A stretch of 64,000 bases of DNA from Candidatus Gastranaerophilales bacterium (lineage in GTDB: Bacteria; Cyanobacteriota; Vampirovibrionia; Gastranaerophilales; Gastranaerophilaceae): positions 1 through 64,000 of the forward strand of contig CALUWH010000009.1 of assembly GCA_944324435.1 (NCBI GenBank), in the 5' to 3' direction. This document shows, one piece after another, positions 26,586 through 35,547 of the stretch. Both the position numbers and the translations under genes were made by a program. Each line of letters starts with the position of its first letter. Position 1 is the first letter of the stretch. The notes under the pieces were generated by a model, which worked only from the letters and a program-made list of their open reading frames with translations, made no database searches and was not told the DNA's origin.

Positions 26586-27766
26586 GTCATTTTTTCCAAT
26601 ATTTCTACCGCTTTTTCCAGTTGAACGTCTTTCTTGGCTTCAACATTCTCCTTAGTTAATTCTACCACAACATCAGGAGTTATGCCTTTTTTGTTAATGT
26701 CATTTCCGGAAGGCGTCAGATATCTCTGGATAGTAATATTCATCCCTGCTTCATCAGGCAGTCTGTTAATCTCTTGCACCAAACCTTTGCCAAACGACTG
26801 CTCGCCGACAATGGTTGCACGGTGATTGTCTTTCAATGCTCCGCTCAGGATTTCACTTGCGGAAGCTGAACCTTTGTTAATCAAAACAACAATCGGTTTG
26901 TCGGTTACCTGCTGCATTCTTGCGCGAGTTGTGTTTTTGTAATGGTCTCTGTCAACCGTACTTACTATAACTCCGCCTCTCAGGAGCATATCAGAAATAT
27001 AGATAGCGTTTGTCAAAAGTCCGCCCGGGTTAGAACGGAGATCTATTATAAAACCTTTCATTCCGCTTGAATTATTTAAGATTGATTCGATTTCTCCGGC
27101 AGCATTTTTGCTTATAAACGAACTTAACCTTATGTACTGAATATCATTCGGGATTTTTGTTGTCTCAAAGGGCGGTTTGCAGGAAACGGATTTTACTTCA
27201 ATCTCGTCTCTTACAACGCTGTAAGTCTTGTTCGGAACACCTTTTCTCTGAATTAAAAGTGTTACTGTCGTGCCTTTTTCCCCTCTGATTTTGTCGGCGG
27301 CCGCTTCAATACTTATACCTTTTGTACTTTCCCCGTTAATTTCCAGTATGTAATCATCAGCCTGAAGCCCTGCGCGTTCTGCAGGAGAATCTTCCAGAGG
27401 CGCAATAATAACAAGGTTTCCGTCTCTGATTGCAATCTGTGTTCCGATACCTTTCAGCGAACCCTTGATAGATTCGGTTTCTTCCGAAAACTCTTTTGGG
27501 TCAAGGAATCTTGTATACGGATCATTTAAGCTTGAAAGCATGGTTTCGATTGCAACGTAAGCATCTTCCTTTGTTTTCAGCTTGTTCTCGTAACGATAAC
27601 GCCATTTATCCCAGTCTTGATTATTGTTGGTCGGGTCGTAATACTTTTTGCTTACAATCTTCCAAACATCGTCATACAATTCGGCCGGTGTCGCGGCGTA
27701 AGCGTTTCCTATTGTCATCAATACCGCTGACATTAATATTATACTTGATTTTACAAATCTTTTCAT
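26567..27766 (-). CDS. ctpA: Carboxyl-terminal processing protease (S41)
   Basis: The 399-residue periplasmic serine protease has a signal peptide (residues 1-24), a PDZ domain at about 95-180 (GIGTQIAIRDGNLVIIAPLE) and the S41 catalytic core: the Ser in NKGSASASEILSGAL and the Lys in VGEQSFGKGLVQ. CtpA-type enzymes trim C-termini of exported proteins and can regulate peptidoglycan hydrolases. GAGGAG precedes ATG. It ends 19 bases inside recJ, so the two are likely cotranscribed. Confidence 0.94.
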   Translation of the reverse strand: MKRFVKSSIILMSAVLMTIGNAYAATPAELYDDVWKIVSKKYYDPTNNNQDWDKWRYRYENKLKTKEDAYVAIETMLSSLNDPYTRFLDPKEFSEETESIKGSLKGIGTQIAIRDGNLVIIAPLEDSPAERAGLQADDYILEINGESTKGISIEAAADKIRGEKGTTVTLLIQRKGVPNKTYSVVRDEIEVKSVSCKPPFETTKIPNDIQYIRLSSFISKNAAGEIESILNNSSGMKGFIIDLRSNPGGLLTNAIYISDMLLRGGVIVSTVDRDHYKNTTRARMQQVTDKPIVVLINKGSASASEILSGALKDNHRATIVGEQSFGKGLVQEINRLPDEAGMNITIQRYLTPSGNDINKKGITPDVVVELTKENVEAKKDVQLEKAVEILEKMTCLVQG

Positions 27767-27840
27767 AAGCTAACACTCCTCAAATATCAAAAGCGCTTTT
27801 TTACACCATATTACTTGATATTATTTCTCGTGGCAAATTT

Positions 27841-28680
27841 TTAACTCATTGCCATCAAAAGTTCTCTAATAACCTTTGTGGCTACAGCTGTTGAAGCCCC
27901 TGAGGCATCATAGTCAGGTGCAAGTTCTACAACGTCCGCACCTATTATATTAAACCCGTTGAGATATTTAAACCATCCTACAAGTTCATTAAAATTCAAA
28001 CCGCCGACTTCAGGCGTTCCTGTTCCCGGCATGATAGAAGTGTCAAGTACATCCAAATCCACTGTTACAAAGATATCCTTTCCTTTCAGCGAATCAAGCT
28101 CATTATGGCTACGAATAAGAGTATTATATTTTTTCATTAATTCAAACTCTTCTTTCATGCCTGATCTGATACCGATTTGTTTAATGTTTTCAAATCCGAT
28201 AATTTCTCCGGCATGTCGGATTACGGCAGAGTGGGAAAGCGGTTCGCCTAAGTATTCCTCTCTCAAATCCGTGTGTGCATCAAAATGAACTATGGCAAGG
28301 TTCTTGTAAAATTTTGATACAGCCTTAATCTCCGGCAGTGTAACCAGATGCTCGCCTCCGATTCCGAAAACTTTTTTACCGTCTCTGTATATCTCTTCAA
28401 CATTTTTCTCAATAACTTGAAGCGATTTAACCGTATTACCGAGCGGAAATTCTAAATCCCCTACGTCATGGAAATTGCAATCCTCAAGATGTTTGTCAAA
28501 ATAAGGTGAATATTCTTCTAACCCCCAGCTTGCGAGCCTAATCTGCTCAGGCGCAAATCTTGAGCCCGGACGGTATGATACCGTGCCGTCAAACGGCATT
28601 CCAAGCATGATTATTTCGGAAGATTCGTAATCTTTGTTTTCTCCCATCCAATTCCTATCCAAAAACGGTCCTGTAAGCAT
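27841..28680 (-). CDS. speB: Agmatinase / arginase-family ureohydrolase
   Basis: The enzyme family hydrolyses agmatine (to putrescine and urea) or related guanidino compounds using two Mn ions. Metal ligands are visible: GGEHLVTLPE, AIVHFDAHTDL, HSAVIRH and VTVDLDVLDTSIMPG. The start at 28680 follows AAAGGA and gives 279 residues; the frame extends to 28740 without a ribosome site. Agmatinase fits the sequence best, but substrate cannot be read with certainty and no arginine decarboxylase gene is nearby. Single-gene unit. Confidence 0.82.
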   Translation of the reverse strand: MLTGPFLDRNWMGENKDYESSEIIMLGMPFDGTVSYRPGSRFAPEQIRLASWGLEEYSPYFDKHLEDCNFHDVGDLEFPLGNTVKSLQVIEKNVEEIYRDGKKVFGIGGEHLVTLPEIKAVSKFYKNLAIVHFDAHTDLREEYLGEPLSHSAVIRHAGEIIGFENIKQIGIRSGMKEEFELMKKYNTLIRSHNELDSLKGKDIFVTVDLDVLDTSIMPGTGTPEVGGLNFNELVGWFKYLNGFNIIGADVVELAPDYDASGASTAVATKVIRELLMAMS

Positions 28681-28938
28681 TGATTTTCCTTTCATATATC
28701 TTAACAAAGAGTTGAAAACCCAATACAAATACGATAACATGAAAACCTTACCAGGTATACAGAAAAAAAAGTAAACAATATTTTTTGTATAGCTAAAAGG
28801 GATTAATTCTAAAGTATTATTTCTTAATATTTCTTAACATTTCTAAAACCGTTATAATTTCTGCTTTTTGGCCTATAAAGTAATATTTAAGAATTAGTTT
28901 TTGGATAAAAATATTGATTATGGATTATGTTGTTGGTA

Positions 28939-28944
28939 TATAAT
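28939..28944 (+). promoter_or_regulatory. Probable -10 box of the glucan phosphorylase gene
   Basis: TATAAT lies 54 bases before the ATG and is preceded by TTGTTGG, an extended -10-like context. No good -35 is visible at 17 bases. Predicted start is near 28951. Confidence 0.4.
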
Positions 28945-28997
28945 TGGATGGACAGAATTAGTCCTTTAGTAGTACACAATAGAAAAGGTTTAAAATT

Positions 28998-30689
28998 ATG
29001 ACATTACCAAATGTAGCTTATTTCTCAATGGAAATAGCAATGGATCAATCACTTAGTACATATTCAGGTGGTTTAGGATTTTTGGCAGGTTCACACATGT
29101 TATCTGCCGGTTATTTACAAATGCCTATGGTAGGTGTAACTATGCTTTGGTCTTACGGTTATTATGACCAGAGAATCGACCACTCAGGCAACGTCGAAGT
29201 AGCTTACATAAGAAAATATTATGATTTCCTTGTTGATACAGGAATAACTGTAGAAGTAGATACTTTCGGCGAAAAAGTTAAAGTTAAAGCGTTCAGAGTT
29301 GACCCTGAATTGTTCGGGACTTGCCCTGTATACCTTCTTACAACTGATATCGAAGGTAACAGCGACTGGGCTAAGAGCATTTCTTACAAATTGTATGACG
29401 GAAATGAAAAAATCAGAATCGCACAGGAAACGGTTCTCGGTGTCGCAGGTGTAAGAGTTCTTCAAGCAGCCGGTTATAACTTTGATGTAATTCACATGAA
29501 CGAAGGACATGCTCTTCCGGCAGCATTTGAACTTTTGAGACAGTACAACGGTAACTTGGATGAAGTTAGAAAGAAAACCGTATTTACAACTCACACCCCT
29601 GTTGCTGCCGGTAACGAAGTTCACTGGGTTGACACACTTCTTGAAGGCGGATTCTTTGCCGGTGCTACAAGAGAAAGAGCCATCCAATTGGGCGGCGAAA
29701 ACTTCTCTCTTACAGTTGCAGCTTTAAGAATGTCAAGAATTGCTAACGCAGTTTCTCAGCTCCACGGTCTTGTTGCAAACAAGATGTGGGAATGGGTTGA
29801 AGACAGATGCCCGATTAGAGCAATTACAAACGCCGTAAACCTTCACTACTGGCAAGACCCGAGAATGAACGGCGACAAATCATTTGATGAACTTCTTGCA
29901 ACTAAACGTGAAATGAAAGAAGAATTGTTCAAATATGTTGCAAACGTTGCAGGTAAGAGATTTGATCCGGATGTATTAACAATCACTTGGGCAAGAAGAT
30001 TTGCTGATTACAAACGTGCTTGGTTAATCTTGATGGATAAAGACAGAATCAACAAACTTCTTGAAGAAAACAAAATTCAGATTATCTTTGCAGGTAAATT
30101 CCATCCGGATGACGTTATGGGTAAAGAAATGTTCAACAAACTTCTTAACCGTTCACACACATTGAAGAATGTTGTTGTATTACCCGGATATGAATTACAA
30201 TTGTCAGGTATGCTGAAACGCGGTACTGATGTTTGGTTGAATACTCCGTTAAGACCGTTCGAAGCTTCAGGTACTTCAGGTATGTCAGCTAACGCTAACG
30301 GTGCTGTTCACTTGTCTATTTACGACGGATGGACTGTTGAAGGTACATTCAACGGAATCAACGGTTACACTGTTGAATATCCGGGATTAGACGATGATAT
30401 GCCTTGGGAAGAAAGACACTGGAAAGATCACGAATGTGTAATGGATATTATCGAAAATCAGATTATTCCTACTTACTACAACAACAAGCAGGAATGGGCA
30501 AGATTGATGAGACAGGCTATCAGAACTTCTGAAGCTTACTTCAATTCTGACAGAATGGTTATTGAATACTACAACAGATTGTATAAGCCAATCGCTCACG
30601 ATGATTGCTCTGCAGGGGAAAAGAAGAAAGAATTAAATATTTCTGAAACCCCTACTTTCGATGCTTGGACTTATTCAAATATTAAATAA
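28998..30689 (+). CDS. Alpha-glucan phosphorylase-like protein (GT35, short form) lacking the PLP lysine
   Basis: The 563-residue protein matches the short GT35 phosphorylases: NVAYFSMEIAMDQSLSTYSG at the start, VIHMNEGHALPA, TTHTPVAAGNE, AITNAVNLHYW, TITWARRFADYKRAWL, and the C-terminal PLRPFEASGTSGMSANANG. These enzymes release glucose 1-phosphate from storage glucan using PLP held by a Lys after GTSGM; here that position (430) is Ser, so PLP binding is doubtful. Codon use looks highly expressed. A terminator follows at 30705. It could still be an altered phosphorylase or a binding protein. Confidence 0.82.
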   Translation: MTLPNVAYFSMEIAMDQSLSTYSGGLGFLAGSHMLSAGYLQMPMVGVTMLWSYGYYDQRIDHSGNVEVAYIRKYYDFLVDTGITVEVDTFGEKVKVKAFRVDPELFGTCPVYLLTTDIEGNSDWAKSISYKLYDGNEKIRIAQETVLGVAGVRVLQAAGYNFDVIHMNEGHALPAAFELLRQYNGNLDEVRKKTVFTTHTPVAAGNEVHWVDTLLEGGFFAGATRERAIQLGGENFSLTVAALRMSRIANAVSQLHGLVANKMWEWVEDRCPIRAITNAVNLHYWQDPRMNGDKSFDELLATKREMKEELFKYVANVAGKRFDPDVLTITWARRFADYKRAWLILMDKDRINKLLEENKIQIIFAGKFHPDDVMGKEMFNKLLNRSHTLKNVVVLPGYELQLSGMLKRGTDVWLNTPLRPFEASGTSGMSANANGAVHLSIYDGWTVEGTFNGINGYTVEYPGLDDDMPWEERHWKDHECVMDIIENQIIPTYYNNKQEWARLMRQAIRTSEAYFNSDRMVIEYYNRLYKPIAHDDCSAGEKKKELNISETPTFDAWTYSNIK

Positions 30690-30704
30690 GAAAAAACACA
30701 GTTT

Positions 30705-30737
30705 ACACTCCCACTCTATTGAGTGGGAGTGTTTTTT
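30705..30737 (+). terminator. Terminator of the glucan phosphorylase gene
   Basis: Twelve-bp arms ACACTCCCACTC and GAGTGGGAGTGT with a TATT loop are followed by six T. This is a strong rho-independent terminator. Confidence 0.95.
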
Positions 30738-30785
30738 AATTTACCTTAATTTAAGATATAAAATTTTTAAAATTTCTAAAGAAAA

Positions 30786-30810
30786 GTTTGCCAAGAGATT
30801 GATGGCAAAC
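30786..30810 (-). terminator. Minus-strand terminator-like hairpin in the glgP-gyrA gap
   Basis: GTTTGCCA and TGGCAAAC enclose nine bases. On the minus strand the hairpin is followed by TTTTCTTT, whereas the plus strand has no T run. No minus-strand gene lies upstream of it, so it may end an unannotated short RNA. Confidence 0.5.
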
Positions 30811-30815
30811 ATTAA

Positions 30816-30842
30816 ATAAACACGAGGATATTAAGAGAGAGT
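30816..30842. repeat. Exact 27-nt repeat shared with 47775-47801 (intergenic copy)
   Basis: The sequence beginning ATAAACACGAGGATATTA is identical over 27 bases, in the same orientation, to a segment inside the membrane glycosyltransferase gene. Identity ends abruptly at both sides. Confidence 0.9.
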
Positions 30843-30907
30843 ATAAAAAGAAAACCCTTTTTTCTGACGCCTTGATTATTCTCAATTTGTCTTATCTTTT
30901 CTTAATC

Positions 30908-30966
30908 CTTACATATATATAAAGTAATTTTGTTTTTGAAAATTGCCTTTTTTAAACAATTTGTTA
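30908..30966. repeat. AT-rich intergenic element, copy A
   Basis: About 59 bases match 45579-45638 at roughly 85 percent, including CTTACATATATATAAAGTA and AATTGCCTTTTTTAAA. The other copy lies directly upstream of a minus-strand gene, so the element may be a minus-strand promoter region. Confidence 0.7.
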
Positions 30967-31048
30967 CATAGCTTAAAACATTATAAACACTGGATTTAAA
31001 GGGTATATATTACATATATAAAATCGGTAAAATTTGTTAGGTTTTAAC

Positions 31049-31079
31049 TTTACACAAATGTTTTTTGTGCTACTATAAT
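31049..31079 (+). promoter_or_regulatory. Probable gyrA promoter
   Basis: TTTACA (31049-31054) and TATAAT (31074-31079) are 19 bases apart. Predicted start is near 31086, leaving a short leader with a GAGGAG site. The 27-nt repeat and the AT-rich element lie upstream of this promoter. Confidence 0.5.
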
Positions 31080-31111
31080 ATATAGATACAGAGGGATAGA
31101 GGAGAATTATT

Positions 31112-33661
31112 TTGGCTCAACAGAACATGTTTTCAGACGGTAAGATAGTACCGGTTAATATAAGAGAAGAGATGAAGCGTTCATATATAGATTACGCAAT
31201 GAGTGTAATCATCGGTCGTGCGCTTCCGGATGTAAGAGACGGCTTAAAGCCTGTTCACAGAAGAATTTTATACGCAATGAACGAGCTTGGCATGACACCG
31301 GACAAACCGTTTAAGAAATGTGCCCGTATTGTTGGTGAAGTTCTCGGTAAATACCACCCTCACGGTGATACTGCCGTATATGATGCGCTTGTACGTATGG
31401 CTCAGGATTTTTCTACAAGGTATCTGACAGTAGACGGACACGGCAACTTCGGTTCTGTTGACGGTGACGGTGCTGCAGCAATGCGTTATACAGAAGCAAG
31501 AATGCACAAGATTACAACATCTATGCTTGCTGATATTGACTGCGAAACAGTTGATTTTGTGCCAAACTTCGACGGTTCATTAGAAGAACCATCTGTACTT
31601 CCGGTAAGACTTCCGATGCTTTTATTAAACGGTGTATCAGGTATTGCTGTTGGTATGGCTACAAATATTCCTCCGCATAACCTGAGAGAGGTTGTTGACG
31701 GAACAATCGCTCTGATTGATAATCCTCAAATTACCGTATCTGAATTGATGGAACATATCAAAGGTCCGGATTTCCCGACTGCCGCAACTATTGTAGGGCT
31801 AAACGATATTAAACAGGCTTACGAAACCGGCCGCGGCTCTATTAAAATGTCTGCTGTTGCAACTATTGAAGAAATTCCCGGCGGAGGCGGAAGACAAACA
31901 AGAACCGCTATAATCGTAACTGAGATTCCTTATCAGGTTAACAAAGCGCAGCTTATTGAAAAAATTGCAGAATTGGTTAAAGACCAGAGAATCAACGGCA
32001 TTTCAGATTTGCGTGATGAATCTGACAGAGACGGCATGCGTATAGTTATTGAACTGAAACGCGATGCTAAACCTGAGGTTGTTAAGAATAATTTGTTCAA
32101 ATATACACAGCTTGCAACAACATTCGGCGTAAATATGGTTACATTGTGCGGAAAGCAGCCGAGACTTCTGAATCTTTATGAAGTGTTGAACGAATTTGTG
32201 GAACACAGGGTTGAAATTGTTACGAGAAGAACTATTTACTTCTTGAAAAAAGCTAAAATCAGAGCGCATATTTTAGCAGGGTTATTGATTGCACTCGGCT
32301 CTTTGGATGAAGTAATTGAACTTATCAAGAAATCTAAAACTACTGATGATGCAAGAGTGGGGTTGATGAGCAGATTCGGGCTTGATGTGGATCAGGCTAA
32401 TGCAATTCTGGAAATGCAATTAAGAAGGTTAACAGGGTTAGAACAGGACAAAATTAAGTCCGAATACGATGAACTTCTTAAAAAGATTACTGAATATGAA
32501 GAAATTCTTGCCGACAGACAAAAAGTTCTTGACATTATCAAAAAAGAACTTCTGGAAGACAAGGAAAAATACGGTGATGACAGAAAAACACAAATAGTTC
32601 CGGAACAGGGAGAAGTTACAATTGAAGATTTAACTCCGAATACTCCGATGGCAGTGTTTATCACTCATCAAGGATATTTGAAGAGAATTTCTCTCGACAC
32701 ATTTGAACGCCAAAACCGTGCAACACGCGGTAAGGCAGGAATGAAAACCAAAGATGACGACGATATTCAGCACTTCTTTACTGCAATGATGCATGATAAA
32801 GTATTGTTCTTCTCGTCAAAAGGTATTGTATACAGCCTTAACGTATATGATTTCCCTGAAGGCGGACGTCAGTCTAAGGGACTTCCGATAGTGAATGTAC
32901 TTCCGATAGAGCAGGGTGAAACTATTACGGCTGTTGTTCCTGTAAGCAGCTTCTCTCACGAGTTGAACCTTATTATGCTTACACAAAAAGGTTACATCAA
33001 GAGAATTGAGCTTGATAACTTCGTTAATATAAGAAGAAGCGGTATTATTGCAATATCTCTTGAAGAAGGTGATAGATTAAATTGGGTAAAACTTGCAAAA
33101 TCAAATGATGAAATCATAATCGGTACATCTTGCGGTATGGCAATCAGATTCCCGATAGAAGATTTGAGACCTCTGGGCAGAAGCGCACGCGGTGTTACAT
33201 CTATGAAACTTCGTTCTGCAGACACAATTATCGGTTGTGATATAGTTCCTAAGAATTATGATGCAGACCTTCTTGTCGTAACGTCTGATGGTTTTGGCAA
33301 ACGTACAAAACTTTCTGAATTCCGTACGCAAAACAGAGGCGGAATCGGTTTGATTGCAACTAAGTTCAAATCAAATATGTCAAGACTTGTTGCATTGACA
33401 ATCGTTGAAGAAAAAGATGAGATTATGCTTGTAACCGCAAACGGCATTGTAACAAGGATTAAGGCCGGCGATATCTCTTGCCAGGGCAGACCTGCAACAG
33501 GTGTAAGAGCACAGAACCTTGTTGATAACGACACGGTTGTTTCTGTTAACAAGATTGTTAATACGGACAAAGATGATGAAAGCGAACCCTCCGGAGGATG
33601 CACAATTGAAGAAATGACACCTTCCGGAGAGCAAACTTCCATATTGGGAGATGAAGAATAA
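31112..33661 (+). CDS. gyrA: DNA gyrase subunit A
   Basis: GyrA cuts and rejoins DNA in the A2B2 gyrase that introduces negative supercoils. The 849-residue protein starts with TTG after GAGGAGAATTATT. The active-site Tyr126 is in [10 protein letters not shown]. The quinolone-pocket motif is [13 protein letters not shown], with Thr where E. coli has Ser83. The C-terminal beta-pinwheel has repeated blades ([25 protein letters not shown]), but the GyrA-box position reads [10 protein letters not shown] rather than QRRGGKG, like cyanobacterial GyrA as I recall it. The stop overlaps the ilvC start (TAATG). Confidence 0.95.
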   Translation: MAQQNMFSDGKIVPVNIREEMKRSYIDYAMSVIIGRALPDVRDGLKPVHRRILYAMNELGMTPDKPFKKCARIVGEVLGKYHPHGDTAVYDALVRMAQDFSTRYLTVDGHGNFGSVDGDGAAAMRYTEARMHKITTSMLADIDCETVDFVPNFDGSLEEPSVLPVRLPMLLLNGVSGIAVGMATNIPPHNLREVVDGTIALIDNPQITVSELMEHIKGPDFPTAATIVGLNDIKQAYETGRGSIKMSAVATIEEIPGGGGRQTRTAIIVTEIPYQVNKAQLIEKIAELVKDQRINGISDLRDESDRDGMRIVIELKRDAKPEVVKNNLFKYTQLATTFGVNMVTLCGKQPRLLNLYEVLNEFVEHRVEIVTRRTIYFLKKAKIRAHILAGLLIALGSLDEVIELIKKSKTTDDARVGLMSRFGLDVDQANAILEMQLRRLTGLEQDKIKSEYDELLKKITEYEEILADRQKVLDIIKKELLEDKEKYGDDRKTQIVPEQGEVTIEDLTPNTPMAVFITHQGYLKRISLDTFERQNRATRGKAGMKTKDDDDIQHFFTAMMHDKVLFFSSKGIVYSLNVYDFPEGGRQSKGLPIVNVLPIEQGETITAVVPVSSFSHELNLIMLTQKGYIKRIELDNFVNIRRSGIIAISLEEGDRLNWVKLAKSNDEIIIGTSCGMAIRFPIEDLRPLGRSARGVTSMKLRSADTIIGCDIVPKNYDADLLVVTSDGFGKRTKLSEFRTQNRGGIGLIATKFKSNMSRLVALTIVEEKDEIMLVTANGIVTRIKAGDISCQGRPATGVRAQNLVDNDTVVSVNKIVNTDKDDESEPSGGCTIEEMTPSGEQTSILGDEE

Positions 33662-34686
33662 TGGAAAGCTTAAAAATCTATTTAGATAAAGATATTAATC
33701 AAGAATTAATCAAATCAAAAAAAATTGCTATTATCGGCTTTGGCTCACAAGGCTATGGTCAAGGTGTTAATCTTAAAGATTCGGGCTGTGATGTTATTTT
33801 CGGACTAAGGCAGGGTGGGGCTTCCGATATAAAAGCAAAAGATTACGGACTGACAACAATGCAGATATCAGAAGCCGTAAAGCAGGCTGATATAATCCAA
33901 ATTCTTATCCCTGATGAAGTTCAGGCAAAAGTTTATCAGGAAGAAATTGAACCGTATTTAAGAGAAGGTCAGTATCTGATGTTTTCTCATGGGTTTAATA
34001 TTCATTATGGATTTATTAAACCTCCAAAGGGTGTCAATGTTATTATGGTAGCTCCTAAGGCTCCCGGGCATACTGTCAGAAGTGAATACAAATCAGGGCG
34101 AGGTGTTCCGTCATTAATTGCCGTATATAACGATGTAAGCGGTGACGCAAAAGACGTAGCACTTTCTTATGCAGCGGCAATAGGCTCAGGAAGAACAGGA
34201 ATTATAGAGACAACCTTCCGCGAGGAGACTGAGACTGATTTGTTCGGAGAACAGGCTGTCTTATGCGGCGGATGTTCGGCTCTTATCAAAACAGCTTTTG
34301 AAACATTAGTTGAGGCAGGATATTCTCCTTATATGGCGTATTTTGAAGTCTGCCATGAACTAAAACTGATAGTTGATTTAATATATGAAGGCGGAATAGA
34401 AGATATGCACTATTCTGTATCAAATAATGCAGAATATGGAGATTTAACCAGGGGCGGTAAACTGATTAACGATAATGTCAAAACTGAGATGAAAAAGATT
34501 CTTGAAGATATACAAAATGGCAAGTATGCCAATGAGTTTATGGAAGAGATGAAATCCGGCGGAGAAAGATTTACAAAATTAAGGGCTGAATCTAAAAGTC
34601 ATTTAATTGAAAAAATAGGCAGCGAGATTCGTTCATCATTCAATTGGAATAGTGAAAATAAACTGATTGATAAAACGCGCAATTAG
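33661..34686 (+). CDS. ilvC: Ketol-acid reductoisomerase
   Basis: IlvC isomerises and reduces acetolactate or acetohydroxybutyrate with NADPH in valine, leucine and isoleucine synthesis, using Mg. The 341-residue class I enzyme shows the Rossmann motif GFGSQGYGQGVNLKDSG near residue 25, VAPKAPGHTVR, and the metal-ligand helices FREETETDLFGEQ and FEVCHELKLIVDLIYE. Its ATG overlaps the gyrA stop, so expression appears tied to gyrA. No other ilv genes are in the window. Confidence 0.95.
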   Translation: MESLKIYLDKDINQELIKSKKIAIIGFGSQGYGQGVNLKDSGCDVIFGLRQGGASDIKAKDYGLTTMQISEAVKQADIIQILIPDEVQAKVYQEEIEPYLREGQYLMFSHGFNIHYGFIKPPKGVNVIMVAPKAPGHTVRSEYKSGRGVPSLIAVYNDVSGDAKDVALSYAAAIGSGRTGIIETTFREETETDLFGEQAVLCGGCSALIKTAFETLVEAGYSPYMAYFEVCHELKLIVDLIYEGGIEDMHYSVSNNAEYGDLTRGGKLINDNVKTEMKKILEDIQNGKYANEFMEEMKSGGERFTKLRAESKSHLIEKIGSEIRSSFNWNSENKLIDKTRN

Positions 34687-34798
34687 CAGGGTGGCTATTT
34701 ATATTTTCCCCTTATGGCTCATGGTAATTCATTTCTCTTTTTTTACAATGAATATGTATTAAAAATACGGTTCGTTAATGTAAAAAAAGGAGTACGAG

Positions 34799-35155
34799 AT
34801 GAAAAAAACATTATCAGTATTGGCTGTTCTCGGGATAGTATCAATTATCGGGAGTCAAAGTGCGAACGCTTTTGATTGGTCGAATTTAAATCCTGCTTAC
34901 TGGGGAAGTAATTGCAGAAAAGCAGATTGCGGCTGTAAACCTGAAAAGAAAAAATGTAACAAATGCAAAAAAGATCCATGCCAGTGTGATCCTTGCACAG
35001 GCGCTGCAGCTCCGATAAAGAAGCAGGAATGCGATCCTTGTAAGAAGGCTGCACCGTGTGATCCTTGTGCGAAAAAGGCACCTTGCGATCCTTGTCAAAA
35101 AGCAGCTCCTCAGCCTTGCGATGCTTGTGACAGATTACAGGAAATGACAAAGTAA
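34799..35155 (+). CDS. Exported cysteine-rich CDPC-repeat protein
   Basis: The 118-residue protein has a clear signal peptide ending SQSANA, then about 95 residues containing 16 Cys in CxxC and CxC spacing, including four CDPC motifs, separated by Lys, Pro and Ala. Such composition suggests metal binding or a disulfide-linked envelope protein; no enzyme family fits. AAAGGAG precedes ATG and a perfect terminator follows, so it is its own unit. Repeat number may vary between strains. Confidence 0.75.
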   Translation: MKKTLSVLAVLGIVSIIGSQSANAFDWSNLNPAYWGSNCRKADCGCKPEKKKCNKCKKDPCQCDPCTGAAAPIKKQECDPCKKAAPCDPCAKKAPCDPCQKAAPQPCDACDRLQEMTK

Positions 35156-35167
35156 TTTATTACATCA

Positions 35168-35200
35168 AGTAATACCGTCAATTGTGACGGTATTACTTTT
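35168..35200. terminator. Terminator after cysteine-rich protein gene
   Basis: Perfect 13-bp arms AGTAATACCGTCA and TGACGGTATTACT with an ATTG loop run into TTTT. It lies between convergent genes and ends at the stop codon of the DUF4186 gene. Confidence 0.9.
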
Positions 35201-35544
35201 TATAAACGTTTACTAATCCATTCCATAATCAAATCAACAATATATTTTTTCTGTTTCTCATCCAATTCTACACCCTTGGGGAATTTATGCCACTTTTCAA
35301 TACATCCCCTGCAGCAGGTTGCAGTTGCATGCTGGGCGATAAAGACAGGATGTCCGCGCATAGGTGTTTGCTTTCCGTCGTTTGGAATGACTGAAGGGGC
35401 TATCCTTTTGTTTATAAAATCCTTCGCATGCGAGCGGATTGTATCTAGCCCCTTTTTATTAATGTATTCAAGCTCTTTTTCTCTTAGCTTAAATTTACTT
35501 CTGAATTTCGATTTTGCAAGTCTTTCAAAAATATCATCAAACAT
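35200..35544 (-). CDS. DUF4186-family protein
   Basis: The 114-residue basic protein has the family's central block, with GHPVFIAQHATATCCRGCIE near residues 64-83 and a KWHKFPKG segment. Conserved His and Cys residues suggest metal binding, but the function is unknown. It starts three bases after the pcrA stop with no clear ribosome site, so translation may depend on pcrA. The family assignment is from memory of the pattern. Confidence 0.75.
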   Translation of the reverse strand: MFDDIFERLAKSKFRSKFKLREKELEYINKKGLDTIRSHAKDFINKRIAPSVIPNDGKQTPMRGHPVFIAQHATATCCRGCIEKWHKFPKGVELDEKQKKYIVDLIMEWISKRL

Positions 35545-35547
35545 AGT

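Larger units (their letters stand above)
30786..30907 (-). ncRNA. Candidate short RNA on the minus strand
   Basis: A transcript starting just after the AT-rich element at 30908-30966 and ending at the 30786 hairpin would be about 120-140 nt. No open reading frame with a ribosome site is visible. It would include the 27-nt sequence also present in the glycosyltransferase gene at 47775. Support is the promoter-like element (shared with an upstream region at 45.6 kb) and the terminator; there is no known family. Confidence 0.3.
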
